From assembly GCA_019637635.1 (NCBI GenBank), contig JAHBVI010000064.1, positions 1 through 37,073 of the forward strand: a DNA stretch of 37,073 nucleotides. Reading direction: 5' to 3'. Both the position numbers and the translations under genes were made by a program. Shown piece by piece: positions 15,593 to 24,430 of this stretch. Positions within the stretch are counted from its first letter, which is position 1. Each line of letters starts with the position of its first letter. This stretch comes from Anaerolineae bacterium. GTDB lineage: Bacteria; Chloroflexota; Anaerolineae; Promineifilales; Promineifilaceae. Under the pieces are notes generated by a model, which had not been told where the DNA came from, searched no databases, and saw only the letters and a list, made by a program, of their open reading frames with translations.

Positions 15593-16879
15593 GTGAAGTT
15601 CAACCGCCCACATCAGACCTACCTGATTGGCATTTTATTATTTTTAGGCCTGATCAGCCTGATCGTCTTTGTTTTCCCGGCGCGGGGAAACGATCAACCG
15701 CAGCTCACAGCCGGTATAGAGGGGACACCTTTTTATTTCCCAATCGTCAGAAAAGACCCCACCCCCAGCCCTACTTTTACATCCACACCGGTGCCTGTGC
15801 CGCAATTTGTGAGCAATATCCCCACCGACAACGCCAGATGTCCGGGCGCAGCCGGTTTTAATCCTATTGGTGGGCACGTTTACATTATGAACGAATACAG
15901 CAGCAATGTGAACGTTTTCCACAATCGCCAATGGGTGGGAACCGTCAACATTCCCCCAACCTGGCCGGAAGACCCCGCCGGGTCGTGGCCCATAGCCCTG
16001 GCTGCCGATATTAATTCCGCCGATGTGTATGTGGCTGCCATTCATGGCGGCACAGCCCGAATTAACGGCGTCAACCTGGTGAGCATGGGCGAGCGTTATT
16101 ATGAACCGCGCGGCGTGGCATTTAATCCCGTCAATAACTATGTGTATGTGCCCGATCTGGATCGCGCCATTCAGGTCTTTAATGGTTCCACACTGGTACA
16201 GAACGTGGTTTTTGATATGAATCCCGCCTGGGATGCCTGGTTTATAGACGTAGTGGTTGATCCCAATACCGGGTATGTATATACGGCCGGGGCCGAGGGC
16301 ATCATGTACGTGATTGACGGTACCACGGTGATTGGCAGCCACCGGCTGGGGACGCGGGTAATTGACCTGGCTATAGACCCCGCGCGCGGTTACATTTATG
16401 CCGCCCATTATGAGAAAAATGCCCAATACCAGAACAACATCTCTGTGTTCCATATCCCCACGCAAACAGTAACCATGTTTAATACGGCCACACACTCTCG
16501 CCAGATTGCCGTTGATCCCCAAACCGGGCTGGTCTATATCACCAATCCAGGCCCGTTTGACGACCCGGAGCGAGGCAGTGATTCGGTGACGGTGATGACA
16601 GGCACAACGGTGCATTTTAATGCGACTGTAGGGGATTTTCCCTGGGGTGTAGCCGTCAACCCCAACACCGGTGATGCTTTTGTCACTAACCGGCGGGATA
16701 ACACCGTGACCGTCCTCCGCCGGGGCGCCATCATTACCACCATTCCGGTGCAGGGAAAGGAGCCATTTGCGGTGACAGTGGACACCAATACCAACGACGT
16801 GTATGTAGCCAACCGGGGGAGAGAGTACATTACCCCTTGGGGGCAGTGCGACAGCGCCTCTGTCACGATTTTGCGTTAA
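15593..16879 (+). CDS. Membrane-anchored YVTN-type beta-propeller
   Basis: The 428-residue protein has an N-terminal membrane segment (YLIGILLFLGLISLIVFVFPA), which is a signal anchor or uncleaved signal. A Pro/Thr spacer (DPTPSPTFTSTPVPVP) is followed by about eight blades of the YVTN/NHL kind: GGHVYIMNEYSS, ADVYVAAIHGG, NYVYVPDLDRA, TGYVYTAGAEG, RGYIYAAHYEK, TGLVYITNPGP, TGDAFVTNRRD and TNDVYVANRGR. These propellers are usually extracytoplasmic binding surfaces. I chose GTG 15593 because AGGAGA lies six bases upstream. The ATGs at 15539 and 15506 would translate the adjacent repeat. The gene lacks ACGGCCGT octamers, unlike most neighbours. Confidence 0.85.
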   Translation: MKFNRPHQTYLIGILLFLGLISLIVFVFPARGNDQPQLTAGIEGTPFYFPIVRKDPTPSPTFTSTPVPVPQFVSNIPTDNARCPGAAGFNPIGGHVYIMNEYSSNVNVFHNRQWVGTVNIPPTWPEDPAGSWPIALAADINSADVYVAAIHGGTARINGVNLVSMGERYYEPRGVAFNPVNNYVYVPDLDRAIQVFNGSTLVQNVVFDMNPAWDAWFIDVVVDPNTGYVYTAGAEGIMYVIDGTTVIGSHRLGTRVIDLAIDPARGYIYAAHYEKNAQYQNNISVFHIPTQTVTMFNTATHSRQIAVDPQTGLVYITNPGPFDDPERGSDSVTVMTGTTVHFNATVGDFPWGVAVNPNTGDAFVTNRRDNTVTVLRRGAIITTIPVQGKEPFAVTVDTNTNDVYVANRGREYITPWGQCDSASVTILR

Positions 16880-16914
16880 TAAAGAGGGAGAATTGGGTAA
16901 GAGATGATGGTCAC

Positions 16915-19221
16915 TTACTCAATTCTCCTGGTAAACAGGGGCAGGTGATCCTGATATGGCTCACCAACTGAGATCTGGAGACGAGTGAGGGTGGTGGGAT
17001 CGTAGACGCCGGTTTGCACCGTGTACTGTCCTGGCGGCAGGTCGTCAGGCAATGAGAGTGTATGTAGTTGGGCAAACTCGTCACCCGGCTGCAATTCGCC
17101 GGTTGCCACATCCAGGCCATCGTGTTGGGCGACCAGAGCGCCGGTTTCGTCCAGCACATGCACAAACAGTTTGAGGTCACGGCCGTCCCGCTCTTTCACC
17201 CGCCAATACGTCAGCAGTTCCAACGGCCGTCCCGCCACATATTCTGCCGCCTCATACCCCAGAAATTGCAGGGTCTCGCCGAATACGGCCGTATTTGCTG
17301 CCTGCACGGGCGGCTGAATGGGTGATTGCGCCCATTGATACAGCGCGTAACGCCAGGTCTGGCCGTCTAGCTCTCGTTCGCCCAGGAGGGTGGGGCCTGT
17401 GGGCGGATACAGCTTTTGCAGCAAGGGATGGGTGGGTAGATGGCCGTCGCCAACGGCCGTCCACACGGATTCCACGCCGCCGCCGCCGGGCCAGAGGAAA
17501 CTGGTACGGCCGTCAAACCGGCGCAACCGGACATTGTTACCCCCGGCCATTTTCGTCATCAAGGCCAGATTATCCGGCTCTAACATGGCAATGCCGATGC
17601 CAGAAAGCGCCAGCCCTGCCGGGTCGCCAACGGCTTTTACGTCATAGATAAAATAGGAATAGCCGACTTTATCGTCCGGTTGTCGTTGGCGAAACCAGGT
17701 CATCTGCTCCGCCTTGTCATGCAAATAAGGCCCGGCCAGTTGGGTGGCGCTGATGGCATAGATGCCGGGCAACGGCCGTTCTGGGAACCAATCGTCATTG
17801 ATCAGGTCGCGGTGTGACGGTGGCGTGGTGAGGAAAGATGTACCCGGAATGCCATAGCGTTTGGGCATGGCCGTGCTAAACCAGGAAATATGAGCATCCA
17901 CAATGTCCCGTTCGGCCAGGTAACGTCCCACTGCTTCCAGGTCTTGCCCCCAATCCAGGTTAGAATCTACCGCAATCCGCCAGCCATTGTCCGGTCCCCC
18001 GGCCAGGGCGTTGAAAAAAGAAATGTAATGGGGGTGAATACGGACGCTGGCCAGGATGAAGGCGGCCAGGGCCACGGCCGTGACCCCACGCCACACAACC
18101 GGGGTGCGGGGCAAAACCAGGTGGCCTAAAAAGACAAACAGGGGCGGCAATGCGGGCAATAAATAACGATAACCGATATTGACACTGCTGGTAAGCGTGG
18201 CCGCAAAAATCGCCGCCGCCAGCAGCAGCGGCCACACAAGCTCCCACCTTGTTCGTAGTGAGCGATTCATCGCCCACAACCCTAAACCGATGCCCAACAA
18301 AACCAGCAGCCCCGTTGGCGTTTTTGCCAGGAACACAAGCGGGTAATAATACCACCAGCCAGACATGCTGGTTTTGCCCAGCAAATAGGCTTCATGCCCT
18401 TCGCTAAAATGGGCCTGTTGAAACTGGTAATCGTCTACCAACAGAGAAACCTGAAACCGGTAAATAGCCAGCAGCACAAAAGCGGCAATAGCCAGGATCA
18501 CGGCCGTTGTGCCCACCGCCCGCACCGCCCCCATCCTTGACCGATCCAATGACCACCAACGATAGACCACCATCAGCAGCATAGCCGGCACGAGGACAAC
18601 GCCGGAGAATTTAGCGCCAAGGGTCAGGCCAACGGTGATGCCGGCCCATACCAGCCGCCCCCACGAAGGATGGCGCCAGTACCGCCAGAGAGCATACCCG
18701 GCCAGTGTGAAAAAGGCGGCAATACCCAGGTCGGTGGAGGCCAGGGAGCTAACAGCCAGCAGGTTGGGATCAAATGTCAGCAGCAGCAAAGCAAACAGGG
18801 CGGCCGCAGAACTGGCGTGAAGCTGGCCGGCCCAGCGAAACACCAGAGAGGCCAGGAAGAGTGCCAGAAACATAACGGCCAGGCGGCTTACCCAGAAAAA
18901 CTGCGGCCAATTTTCATTGATTTGCCAGAAAAAAACGTGGGCGATGTCAAAGCCGTTGCCCCACTCCCACACATCATGTTCGTAACCCATGTCGTATGTC
19001 AGGCCGGTGAGGTAAACCAGTAGCCCCATGACTGCGTGGATAAGTGGAGGATTGTTGATCGTAGGTACCATTGGCTTTGCCTGAAAGTATTGCACAGCGT
19101 TGAGGGCATGTACCGGTTCGTCAAAGGTAATGGACTTAAGCGACTCTGTATGCAGCAGGCGGGCGAAAAAGAGGAGCAAAAGGAGGATGGCCAGCCACCG
19201 GCCCAACTGATTCTGGTTCAT
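16915..19221 (-). CDS. Polytopic GT-C/GT39-like glycosyltransferase
   Basis: The 768-residue protein has about ten membrane segments in its first 400 residues. An acidic pair in the first extracytoplasmic loop (TFDEPVHA, D34-E35) fits the GT-C architecture of GT39/ArnT-like enzymes, which move sugars from polyprenyl-phosphate carriers. The second half is a soluble extracytoplasmic region. It ends in a beta-rich module (LKLFVHVLDETGALVAQHDG ... PPGQYTVQTGVYDP) that is shared with the gene just upstream in the operon. The ATG lies five bases after the stop of that gene, so translation is coupled. The substrate is unknown; an envelope polysaccharide or glycoprotein role is inferred. Confidence 0.85.
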   Translation of the reverse strand: MNQNQLGRWLAILLLLLFFARLLHTESLKSITFDEPVHALNAVQYFQAKPMVPTINNPPLIHAVMGLLVYLTGLTYDMGYEHDVWEWGNGFDIAHVFFWQINENWPQFFWVSRLAVMFLALFLASLVFRWAGQLHASSAAALFALLLLTFDPNLLAVSSLASTDLGIAAFFTLAGYALWRYWRHPSWGRLVWAGITVGLTLGAKFSGVVLVPAMLLMVVYRWWSLDRSRMGAVRAVGTTAVILAIAAFVLLAIYRFQVSLLVDDYQFQQAHFSEGHEAYLLGKTSMSGWWYYYPLVFLAKTPTGLLVLLGIGLGLWAMNRSLRTRWELVWPLLLAAAIFAATLTSSVNIGYRYLLPALPPLFVFLGHLVLPRTPVVWRGVTAVALAAFILASVRIHPHYISFFNALAGGPDNGWRIAVDSNLDWGQDLEAVGRYLAERDIVDAHISWFSTAMPKRYGIPGTSFLTTPPSHRDLINDDWFPERPLPGIYAISATQLAGPYLHDKAEQMTWFRQRQPDDKVGYSYFIYDVKAVGDPAGLALSGIGIAMLEPDNLALMTKMAGGNNVRLRRFDGRTSFLWPGGGGVESVWTAVGDGHLPTHPLLQKLYPPTGPTLLGERELDGQTWRYALYQWAQSPIQPPVQAANTAVFGETLQFLGYEAAEYVAGRPLELLTYWRVKERDGRDLKLFVHVLDETGALVAQHDGLDVATGELQPGDEFAQLHTLSLPDDLPPGQYTVQTGVYDPTTLTRLQISVGEPYQDHLPLFTRRIE

Positions 19222-19226
19222 ACGGT

Positions 19227-21455
19227 TTAATCCCGGCGCTGGGGCACAATCAAGCGGTTATCCCATAATAACTCGTTTTGGGGTGTATAAGCCGGCAGTC
19301 GTTCGCCAGACTCCCAAAGATAAACGCCAATGGCCAGGTGTGCGTTGGCGCCATTGGCCGGGATTATGATCTGTTTCCTGTCGGCCACAACTTCACCAAC
19401 GTCCCACATGCTGGTGGGGTAGGCCCCCTGTTGTGGTTGCCCATCGGCCTGGGTGATGATCTGGCCGTTTTCGTCCAGGACGTGGACGAAGGTGGTGTAA
19501 TCGGCTGTCATGGGGGCTGTCGCCTGCCAGTAAAGGGTGATGGTTTGGGCCTGGGGATCATAATCATAGCCAATGAGAGAGAGTAGATCACCAAAGTTAA
19601 CGGCCGTCTCCACCTCCGGTTGCGCGACGAACGGCCGTGCCGGGGCAATTTTCACCACCTGTACCCCCAGGGGAATATCCAGGATGCGACCGGTGGCGCT
19701 GGTTGCCGTTTGCCATTGGCCGTGTTCATCCATCATGCCCACGGCCAGCACACCCCGCGCGGGCAGGGAAGCGGTGACGGAAATGGTTAGGGTTGTGGAG
19801 ACAACATCCCCTTTGCCCCAGGGGAGGGGGGCTGCTGCCTGCCCCACCACCTGCCCATCCCGACCAATCAATTGCGCGGCTATCGTTTGGGTCACGGCCG
19901 TGTCCCGCAGCCCATAGCCATACACCGTCACCGACAGCCAGTCACCCGGTTTCACGGCCGTTGGCGCCTCCACCACCTCCACCTGCAAACCCCCGGCAAA
20001 ACGCATACAGGTGCGCGTCAGGTCGGGCGCCGGCTGGTAAATCTGTGGCCGGGGAAAGGCAGGCAGGATGATGAGCGGCACGGCCAGCACGGCCAGCGCA
20101 AACAGAGCGGCGGCAACGGCCGTGCCCAACCAGCGCCGATTTACACTATACAGCCCCACCGCCAGCAATACGGCGATGGGCGCGGCGGCGGCAAAAGCCA
20201 GCCGCCCCTGATAACCCGTCCAGTTAATGCTTTGGGCGTATTGCAACAGCGAGGCGTAAATGACGGTCACTCCCAGACCACAAAAAGCCAATGCCACCCA
20301 ATTCACCGGTAAATGACATCGCCAGAGCAGGGTAATGAGGCCGGTCACGGCCGTGACCACTACCAGCAAAATGAGCCAATACACCCAACCCGGCCCTTTC
20401 ACCGTCAGCCAGCCAAACCAGAGCCAGTACGACTGAAAATGCGTTACCACCAATTCGCCCAAATCGGCCAGGCCAAAGGGAGCGGCGCGGGCAATCACGC
20501 TGCCCTTGGCCGCCAGCGTCACGTCCCACATCAGCGGGTCGCCATATAACCGGAAATTACGCCAATACCACCAGCCGGCTACCAGCAGCGGCAAAATTGT
20601 CACCAGCAGGAGTTGGGAGAAGAGGGAGAATCGGTAATCGGTAAGCCGTAATCGGTAATCGGTAATCCGTGATCGGTAATCCGTAATCCGTAATTCGTAA
20701 TCCGTAGCCGGTTTACGGCTCACGGATAACGGATAACGGATAACGGCTAAAAAAGCCAGCGGCCAAAAAGCGAGCAGGGCAAATTTGGTCAGGAAGCCGA
20801 GACCGAGCAGGAGACCGAGTACGGCCGTGTCCCCTATCCGCCCCCGCTGCGACACCCGGATGCACAAATAGATAATGGCTGCGCCCAGGAAAGTGGTGGG
20901 CACATCGTTATTAAAGCTGGCGGTAATGTGAACCCATTGGGGGTTAAAGGCGAGCAAAGCCGCCGCCCATACCCCCACACGCCCGTCGCCGGGCACAACC
21001 TGGCGACCCAACCGATACGCCAGCCAGACCGTACCCAGGCCAAACAGCACATCTAGCCAGCGCATCAGTTGGAATGCCTGGTACACACCGCGTTGGGGCG
21101 GCCATTCTTCAGGGCGATGCAGGTAGGCATGTTGACGGCCGTCGTCGTCTGGGTCAAATGAAAAACAACGGTTGGGTGGCAAATTGTCGGCCGGGTCCTG
21201 TTCAACCCAGCCTGTCAGCGCCGCCCCCAGCAGGTATAAACCGGGTGGCTGGTGTGCTTCCAACGTATCATTGTCTTCATATACCGGCTGCATCACCGGC
21301 AGTTGCCTCGCCAGCACCATGTGTTGCAGGTAACGAAAGTGTTCACTTTCGTCCGGCGTTTCCGCCAGCGGCACGGCGATGCTGTACCCTACTGCCAGCA
21401 CAAAATAAGCGCCCATAATCAGCCAGAGCCAGCGACGAGAATCTTTATCACTCAT
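19227..21455 (-). CDS. Polytopic GT-C-like membrane glycosyltransferase
   Basis: The 742-residue protein has ten or more membrane segments. TPDESEHFRY (D35-E36) in the first outer loop again resembles GT39/DUF2142-type GT-C proteins. The C-terminal extracytoplasmic module TTFVHVLDENGQIITQADGQ ... LAIGVYLWESGERLPAY parallels that of the next gene. Around residues 235-275 an in-frame insertion encoded by a 9-bp repeat reads TDYELRITDYRSRITDYR. It falls in a loop between hydrophobic segments and is absent from the family pattern. The gene overlaps the YfhO gene upstream by eight bases and is followed after five bases by the 768-residue protein, so the three form one operon. Confidence 0.82.
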   Translation of the reverse strand: MSDKDSRRWLWLIMGAYFVLAVGYSIAVPLAETPDESEHFRYLQHMVLARQLPVMQPVYEDNDTLEAHQPPGLYLLGAALTGWVEQDPADNLPPNRCFSFDPDDDGRQHAYLHRPEEWPPQRGVYQAFQLMRWLDVLFGLGTVWLAYRLGRQVVPGDGRVGVWAAALLAFNPQWVHITASFNNDVPTTFLGAAIIYLCIRVSQRGRIGDTAVLGLLLGLGFLTKFALLAFWPLAFLAVIRYPLSVSRKPATDYELRITDYRSRITDYRLRLTDYRFSLFSQLLLVTILPLLVAGWWYWRNFRLYGDPLMWDVTLAAKGSVIARAAPFGLADLGELVVTHFQSYWLWFGWLTVKGPGWVYWLILLVVVTAVTGLITLLWRCHLPVNWVALAFCGLGVTVIYASLLQYAQSINWTGYQGRLAFAAAAPIAVLLAVGLYSVNRRWLGTAVAAALFALAVLAVPLIILPAFPRPQIYQPAPDLTRTCMRFAGGLQVEVVEAPTAVKPGDWLSVTVYGYGLRDTAVTQTIAAQLIGRDGQVVGQAAAPLPWGKGDVVSTTLTISVTASLPARGVLAVGMMDEHGQWQTATSATGRILDIPLGVQVVKIAPARPFVAQPEVETAVNFGDLLSLIGYDYDPQAQTITLYWQATAPMTADYTTFVHVLDENGQIITQADGQPQQGAYPTSMWDVGEVVADRKQIIIPANGANAHLAIGVYLWESGERLPAYTPQNELLWDNRLIVPQRRD
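20631..20750. repeat. In-gene 9-bp tandem repeat (TDYR-coding), copy 1
   Basis: Variants of CGGTAATCGGTAATCCGT run for about 120 bases on the plus strand, ending in ACGGATAACGGATAACGG. On the coding (minus) strand the 9-bp period preserves the frame and yields repeated TDYR-type peptides. A second, shorter copy lies in the neighbouring YfhO gene at 23661-23706. Confidence 0.9.
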
Positions 21456-24318
21456 TGTTTACGGCTGCGCTTCTTTTATCCGCGTCATCTGAGAGAATTG
21501 GCGTCCCTTTTTCATGCCGGGTGCGCCGCTGCCAAAAAGCATAGCTTAATCCAGACAGACACAGGCTCAATGTCAAAAGACTGATGGCTGCCCCGGCCAT
21601 AAAATCAGTTGGCCGGAAAGTGAAGGTGACGGTATGGGTTCCCGTCGGGACGTACACGGCCCGCAGCAGGGAATTGGCGCGGTACACGGCCGTAGCCTCC
21701 CCATCTACCGTTGCCCGCCAGCCGGGATAATAGGTGTCAGACAGCACCAGGAAGCCCGGCGCTTCGGTGGTCACTTCAATTTCTACGCGGTTTAGTTCAT
21801 AGGAGCGGATGGTGGCTTGGGCGGGGGAGGTTACGGCCGTGCCCACTTCTGGTGGCGGGAGCTGCCCTTCCAGTTCAATAAAGACGACCTCGGCCAGCTG
21901 GTCGCCATGTTGCGCCAGCGCCGCCAGCGCCGCCGCCTCGTCGGCCACAATTTGTGCCTCTGGCGCCACAAAAGCGCGCGGCCGATACCGCTCGTTGCTA
22001 TACACTCTGGTCACGCCCTCTTCATAGACCAGCCCCGGACGCGGCAAATAATGGGCGACAAAGGCGACCTCCCCTGCCTGGTTCAGACCGGCCAACGTCG
22101 CTCTATTTTCATCTTCCACCCGGAAGCGAAAATCACGCCCCCAGACCGAAGGGAAGGGCGCAAAATAAAACGAAGCCCACCCTTCTGCCGGCAAGTCAGC
22201 CACATCGAGGGTGGCATGGGCAAATTCATACAGACCGTTTTCGGATAAAACACGAACGGTCACCGGGCCGCTGGCATCAGACGGCCGTTGCAAAGCCACG
22301 TCGAGCCGCTGGAGTCCGGCCTGGTTCAGCGTGAAGCTCTGCTCTACCGGTAGCGCCGCCCAGATGGCCACATCGGGTTGAGCCGCGCCCACGACGGACG
22401 CAGCGGCCCAATAATCGTTTTTGGTGACGATGTATTTCACATTCAATAAATCCAGCAAGGGTGAATCCGGCGCCGTCTCCACCATAATGGCCCGGCCAAA
22501 GTGGTCGGGATTGGTGCCCTCCACCAGAGCTACCAGGTTGGAAATGCGTTGCAAGACGCCCGGCTCATAGCCGCTGAGGTTGGCGATGCCCAGGAGCATG
22601 TTGGTATTGGGCATGAAGGCGGGGCCGACGGGCGGGGTGGTGATGCGGTAGGGTTCGGTATCTTGTTGCAGGTAGGTGGTCACGGCCGTGTCCGGGTACA
22701 GGTCGGCCGTATGGCCGATGGTGTTGTAATCATGGCTAAACAGGTAAAGGTCGGCCACTATCCAGCCCAAGACCAGCAGGCCAAACACGCGGGGCGGCAG
22801 CCCGCCACGCAGCCGCGCCGCCAACAACAGCAGCGAACCGGCCAGGAAAACGATAAACCAGCCCACCTGCCCTTGCAGGTAATCCCAGGTGCGCAGGACG
22901 TCGGCGCGGTAGTGGAATGTGTACACGGCCGTGAGCAGCACCATCAATCCGGCGATTAGCAGCGCCGCCCGCCACAAGGTATGCGGTTTTGCCAGTGTGG
23001 GCTGCATCAGCCCGTCCATGGCCAGCGCCGCTAACACCGCCAGGCAAACGCCCACCAGAAAAGCGGCGCGGCTGGGCTGGATGCCGTTAAACGGCGGGAA
23101 GGGGTACAGCAATAAATACGCCGGTGTGCCCAATGCCCACAGCAGCGTCACCCCGCCCCAGGTGGCAAAAAAGTGGCTGTAAAAATCCCGGCGCAACCAC
23201 AAGGCCAGCCCACTCAGCAGCAAGACCAGAATGCTGCTGTAAACAACCGTCTCGGCAAAGTTGCTATTGGCCGGCCCCCACCAGTTTTGATGGGCCGTAT
23301 TGCCAAAAAAGTTGGGCATCAGATAGACAACGCCCCGGTTGAGCAACCCCTGGCTCATGGATTCGGCCAGGCTTAATGCTTTGCGGTTGGACTGGCTCAG
23401 GTAATGGACGGCGGGCAAAAGCTGGATCAGGCTGAGGCCCAGGCCAATGCCCAGAGGTAGGATCACGGCCGTGACCGTCACCCTCAACCGCCGGCCCACA
23501 TCCACTTCCCCCCGCCGCAGCCAGCGCCAGCCATCTTGAACGATGGACAGGCGAAAAACCAGATAGAGGACGGCCGTCAGGCTGGCATACACCGCCCAAC
23601 TCCAATGGCCGCCCAGCCAGGGCAGGGCGAAGGCGACGCCGAGGAGGATGAGGTCGGTGAGCGGTAATCGGTAATCGGTAACCGGTAACTGGTAATCCGT
23701 AATCGGACGGGGGGGGTCCATTTTTTGGGCGGCGCGCTCGGCGAAGTAGAGGCACAACGGCAGCCAGATGACGGCGGCATGGACGACCTGCCACTCCAGC
23801 CAGCCCACCATGAGACCATTAAACATGAAAGCGGCAGCGCCTGTCAGGGCCGCCAGCCGCCGCAGGTGTATCTGGCGCAAATAGAGGAACATGAACCAGA
23901 GGCCCAGCAGCAGTTGTGTGAAAATGGTCAGGTCTACGGCCGTGACCGGCGGCAGCAGATAGTAAAAAACAGACAGAGGGTAAAACAGGCCCGCCTGAGT
24001 ATTGTAGGTGAAGGGATACCCGGTGAAGACATAAGGGTTCCACAGCGGAAATGTGCCGCCGCGCACCTGAGCGGCCATAAACGCCTTCACCGGGTAAATA
24101 TAATTGACCACATCCGTCAGCATGTCATTATGCACGGTGACGGTCTGGTTGGGCTGCTGCCAGGGCGCCCACTGCTGCGCCACAATATCCAGCGGCAGCA
24201 GCACCCGCCCCGGCCAAAAGGCCCGCCCCACCCACAATGCCGCCAGCGCCAGCAGCGCCAGGGCCACCAATCCAGGCAACCATCTTTCACTCTTCACAAG
24301 GGGGGGAAAATATCCCAA
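21448..24318 (-). CDS. YfhO-family large membrane protein
   Basis: The 956-residue protein has the YfhO layout. A first membrane segment is followed by a long outer loop with WAPWQQPN and FPLWNPYVFTGYPF (signature of the family), then about a dozen membrane segments, a soluble region with PEPYRITTPPVGPA-like sequence, and a last segment near the C-terminus. YfhO of Firmicutes is implicated in glycosylation of lipoteichoic acid; the role in other phyla is unclear. A repeat-derived PITDYQLPVTDYRLPLTDL insertion lies near residues 205-223. The start is uncertain: TTG 24318 opens the frame, but no ribosome binding site is clear, and GTG 24297 is an alternative. It is the first gene of the three-gene envelope operon. 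Confidence 0.85.
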   Translation of the reverse strand: MGYFPPLVKSERWLPGLVALALLALAALWVGRAFWPGRVLLPLDIVAQQWAPWQQPNQTVTVHNDMLTDVVNYIYPVKAFMAAQVRGGTFPLWNPYVFTGYPFTYNTQAGLFYPLSVFYYLLPPVTAVDLTIFTQLLLGLWFMFLYLRQIHLRRLAALTGAAAFMFNGLMVGWLEWQVVHAAVIWLPLCLYFAERAAQKMDPPRPITDYQLPVTDYRLPLTDLILLGVAFALPWLGGHWSWAVYASLTAVLYLVFRLSIVQDGWRWLRRGEVDVGRRLRVTVTAVILPLGIGLGLSLIQLLPAVHYLSQSNRKALSLAESMSQGLLNRGVVYLMPNFFGNTAHQNWWGPANSNFAETVVYSSILVLLLSGLALWLRRDFYSHFFATWGGVTLLWALGTPAYLLLYPFPPFNGIQPSRAAFLVGVCLAVLAALAMDGLMQPTLAKPHTLWRAALLIAGLMVLLTAVYTFHYRADVLRTWDYLQGQVGWFIVFLAGSLLLLAARLRGGLPPRVFGLLVLGWIVADLYLFSHDYNTIGHTADLYPDTAVTTYLQQDTEPYRITTPPVGPAFMPNTNMLLGIANLSGYEPGVLQRISNLVALVEGTNPDHFGRAIMVETAPDSPLLDLLNVKYIVTKNDYWAAASVVGAAQPDVAIWAALPVEQSFTLNQAGLQRLDVALQRPSDASGPVTVRVLSENGLYEFAHATLDVADLPAEGWASFYFAPFPSVWGRDFRFRVEDENRATLAGLNQAGEVAFVAHYLPRPGLVYEEGVTRVYSNERYRPRAFVAPEAQIVADEAAALAALAQHGDQLAEVVFIELEGQLPPPEVGTAVTSPAQATIRSYELNRVEIEVTTEAPGFLVLSDTYYPGWRATVDGEATAVYRANSLLRAVYVPTGTHTVTFTFRPTDFMAGAAISLLTLSLCLSGLSYAFWQRRTRHEKGTPILSDDADKRSAAVNNE
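23661..23706. repeat. In-gene 9-bp tandem repeat (TDYR-coding), copy 2
   Basis: About five units of the CGGTAATCGGTAACCGGTAAC kind lie inside the YfhO gene. On the coding strand they read ITDYQLPVTDYRLPLTD in frame. They belong to the same family as 20631-20750. Confidence 0.88.
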
Positions 24319-24430
24319 ATTACGGCCGTTGCCAACCTGAATAACAAAACAGCGGCAATTCTCAATTCACAATCACATGGTCGCACATGGCCGTAGATTC
24401 TCTCAGTGGGGTCAAGGGCGAATTTGAATT

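Noticed and set aside
15644..16615. 323-codon minus-strand frame opposite the YVTN propeller
   Set aside because: The propeller blades, signal anchor and ribosome binding site are on the plus strand; the reverse frame is His/Gly-rich with no start signal.
20631..20750. CRISPR array
   Set aside because: Units are 9 bp with no unique spacers, they are in frame within a gene, and there are no cas genes in the window.
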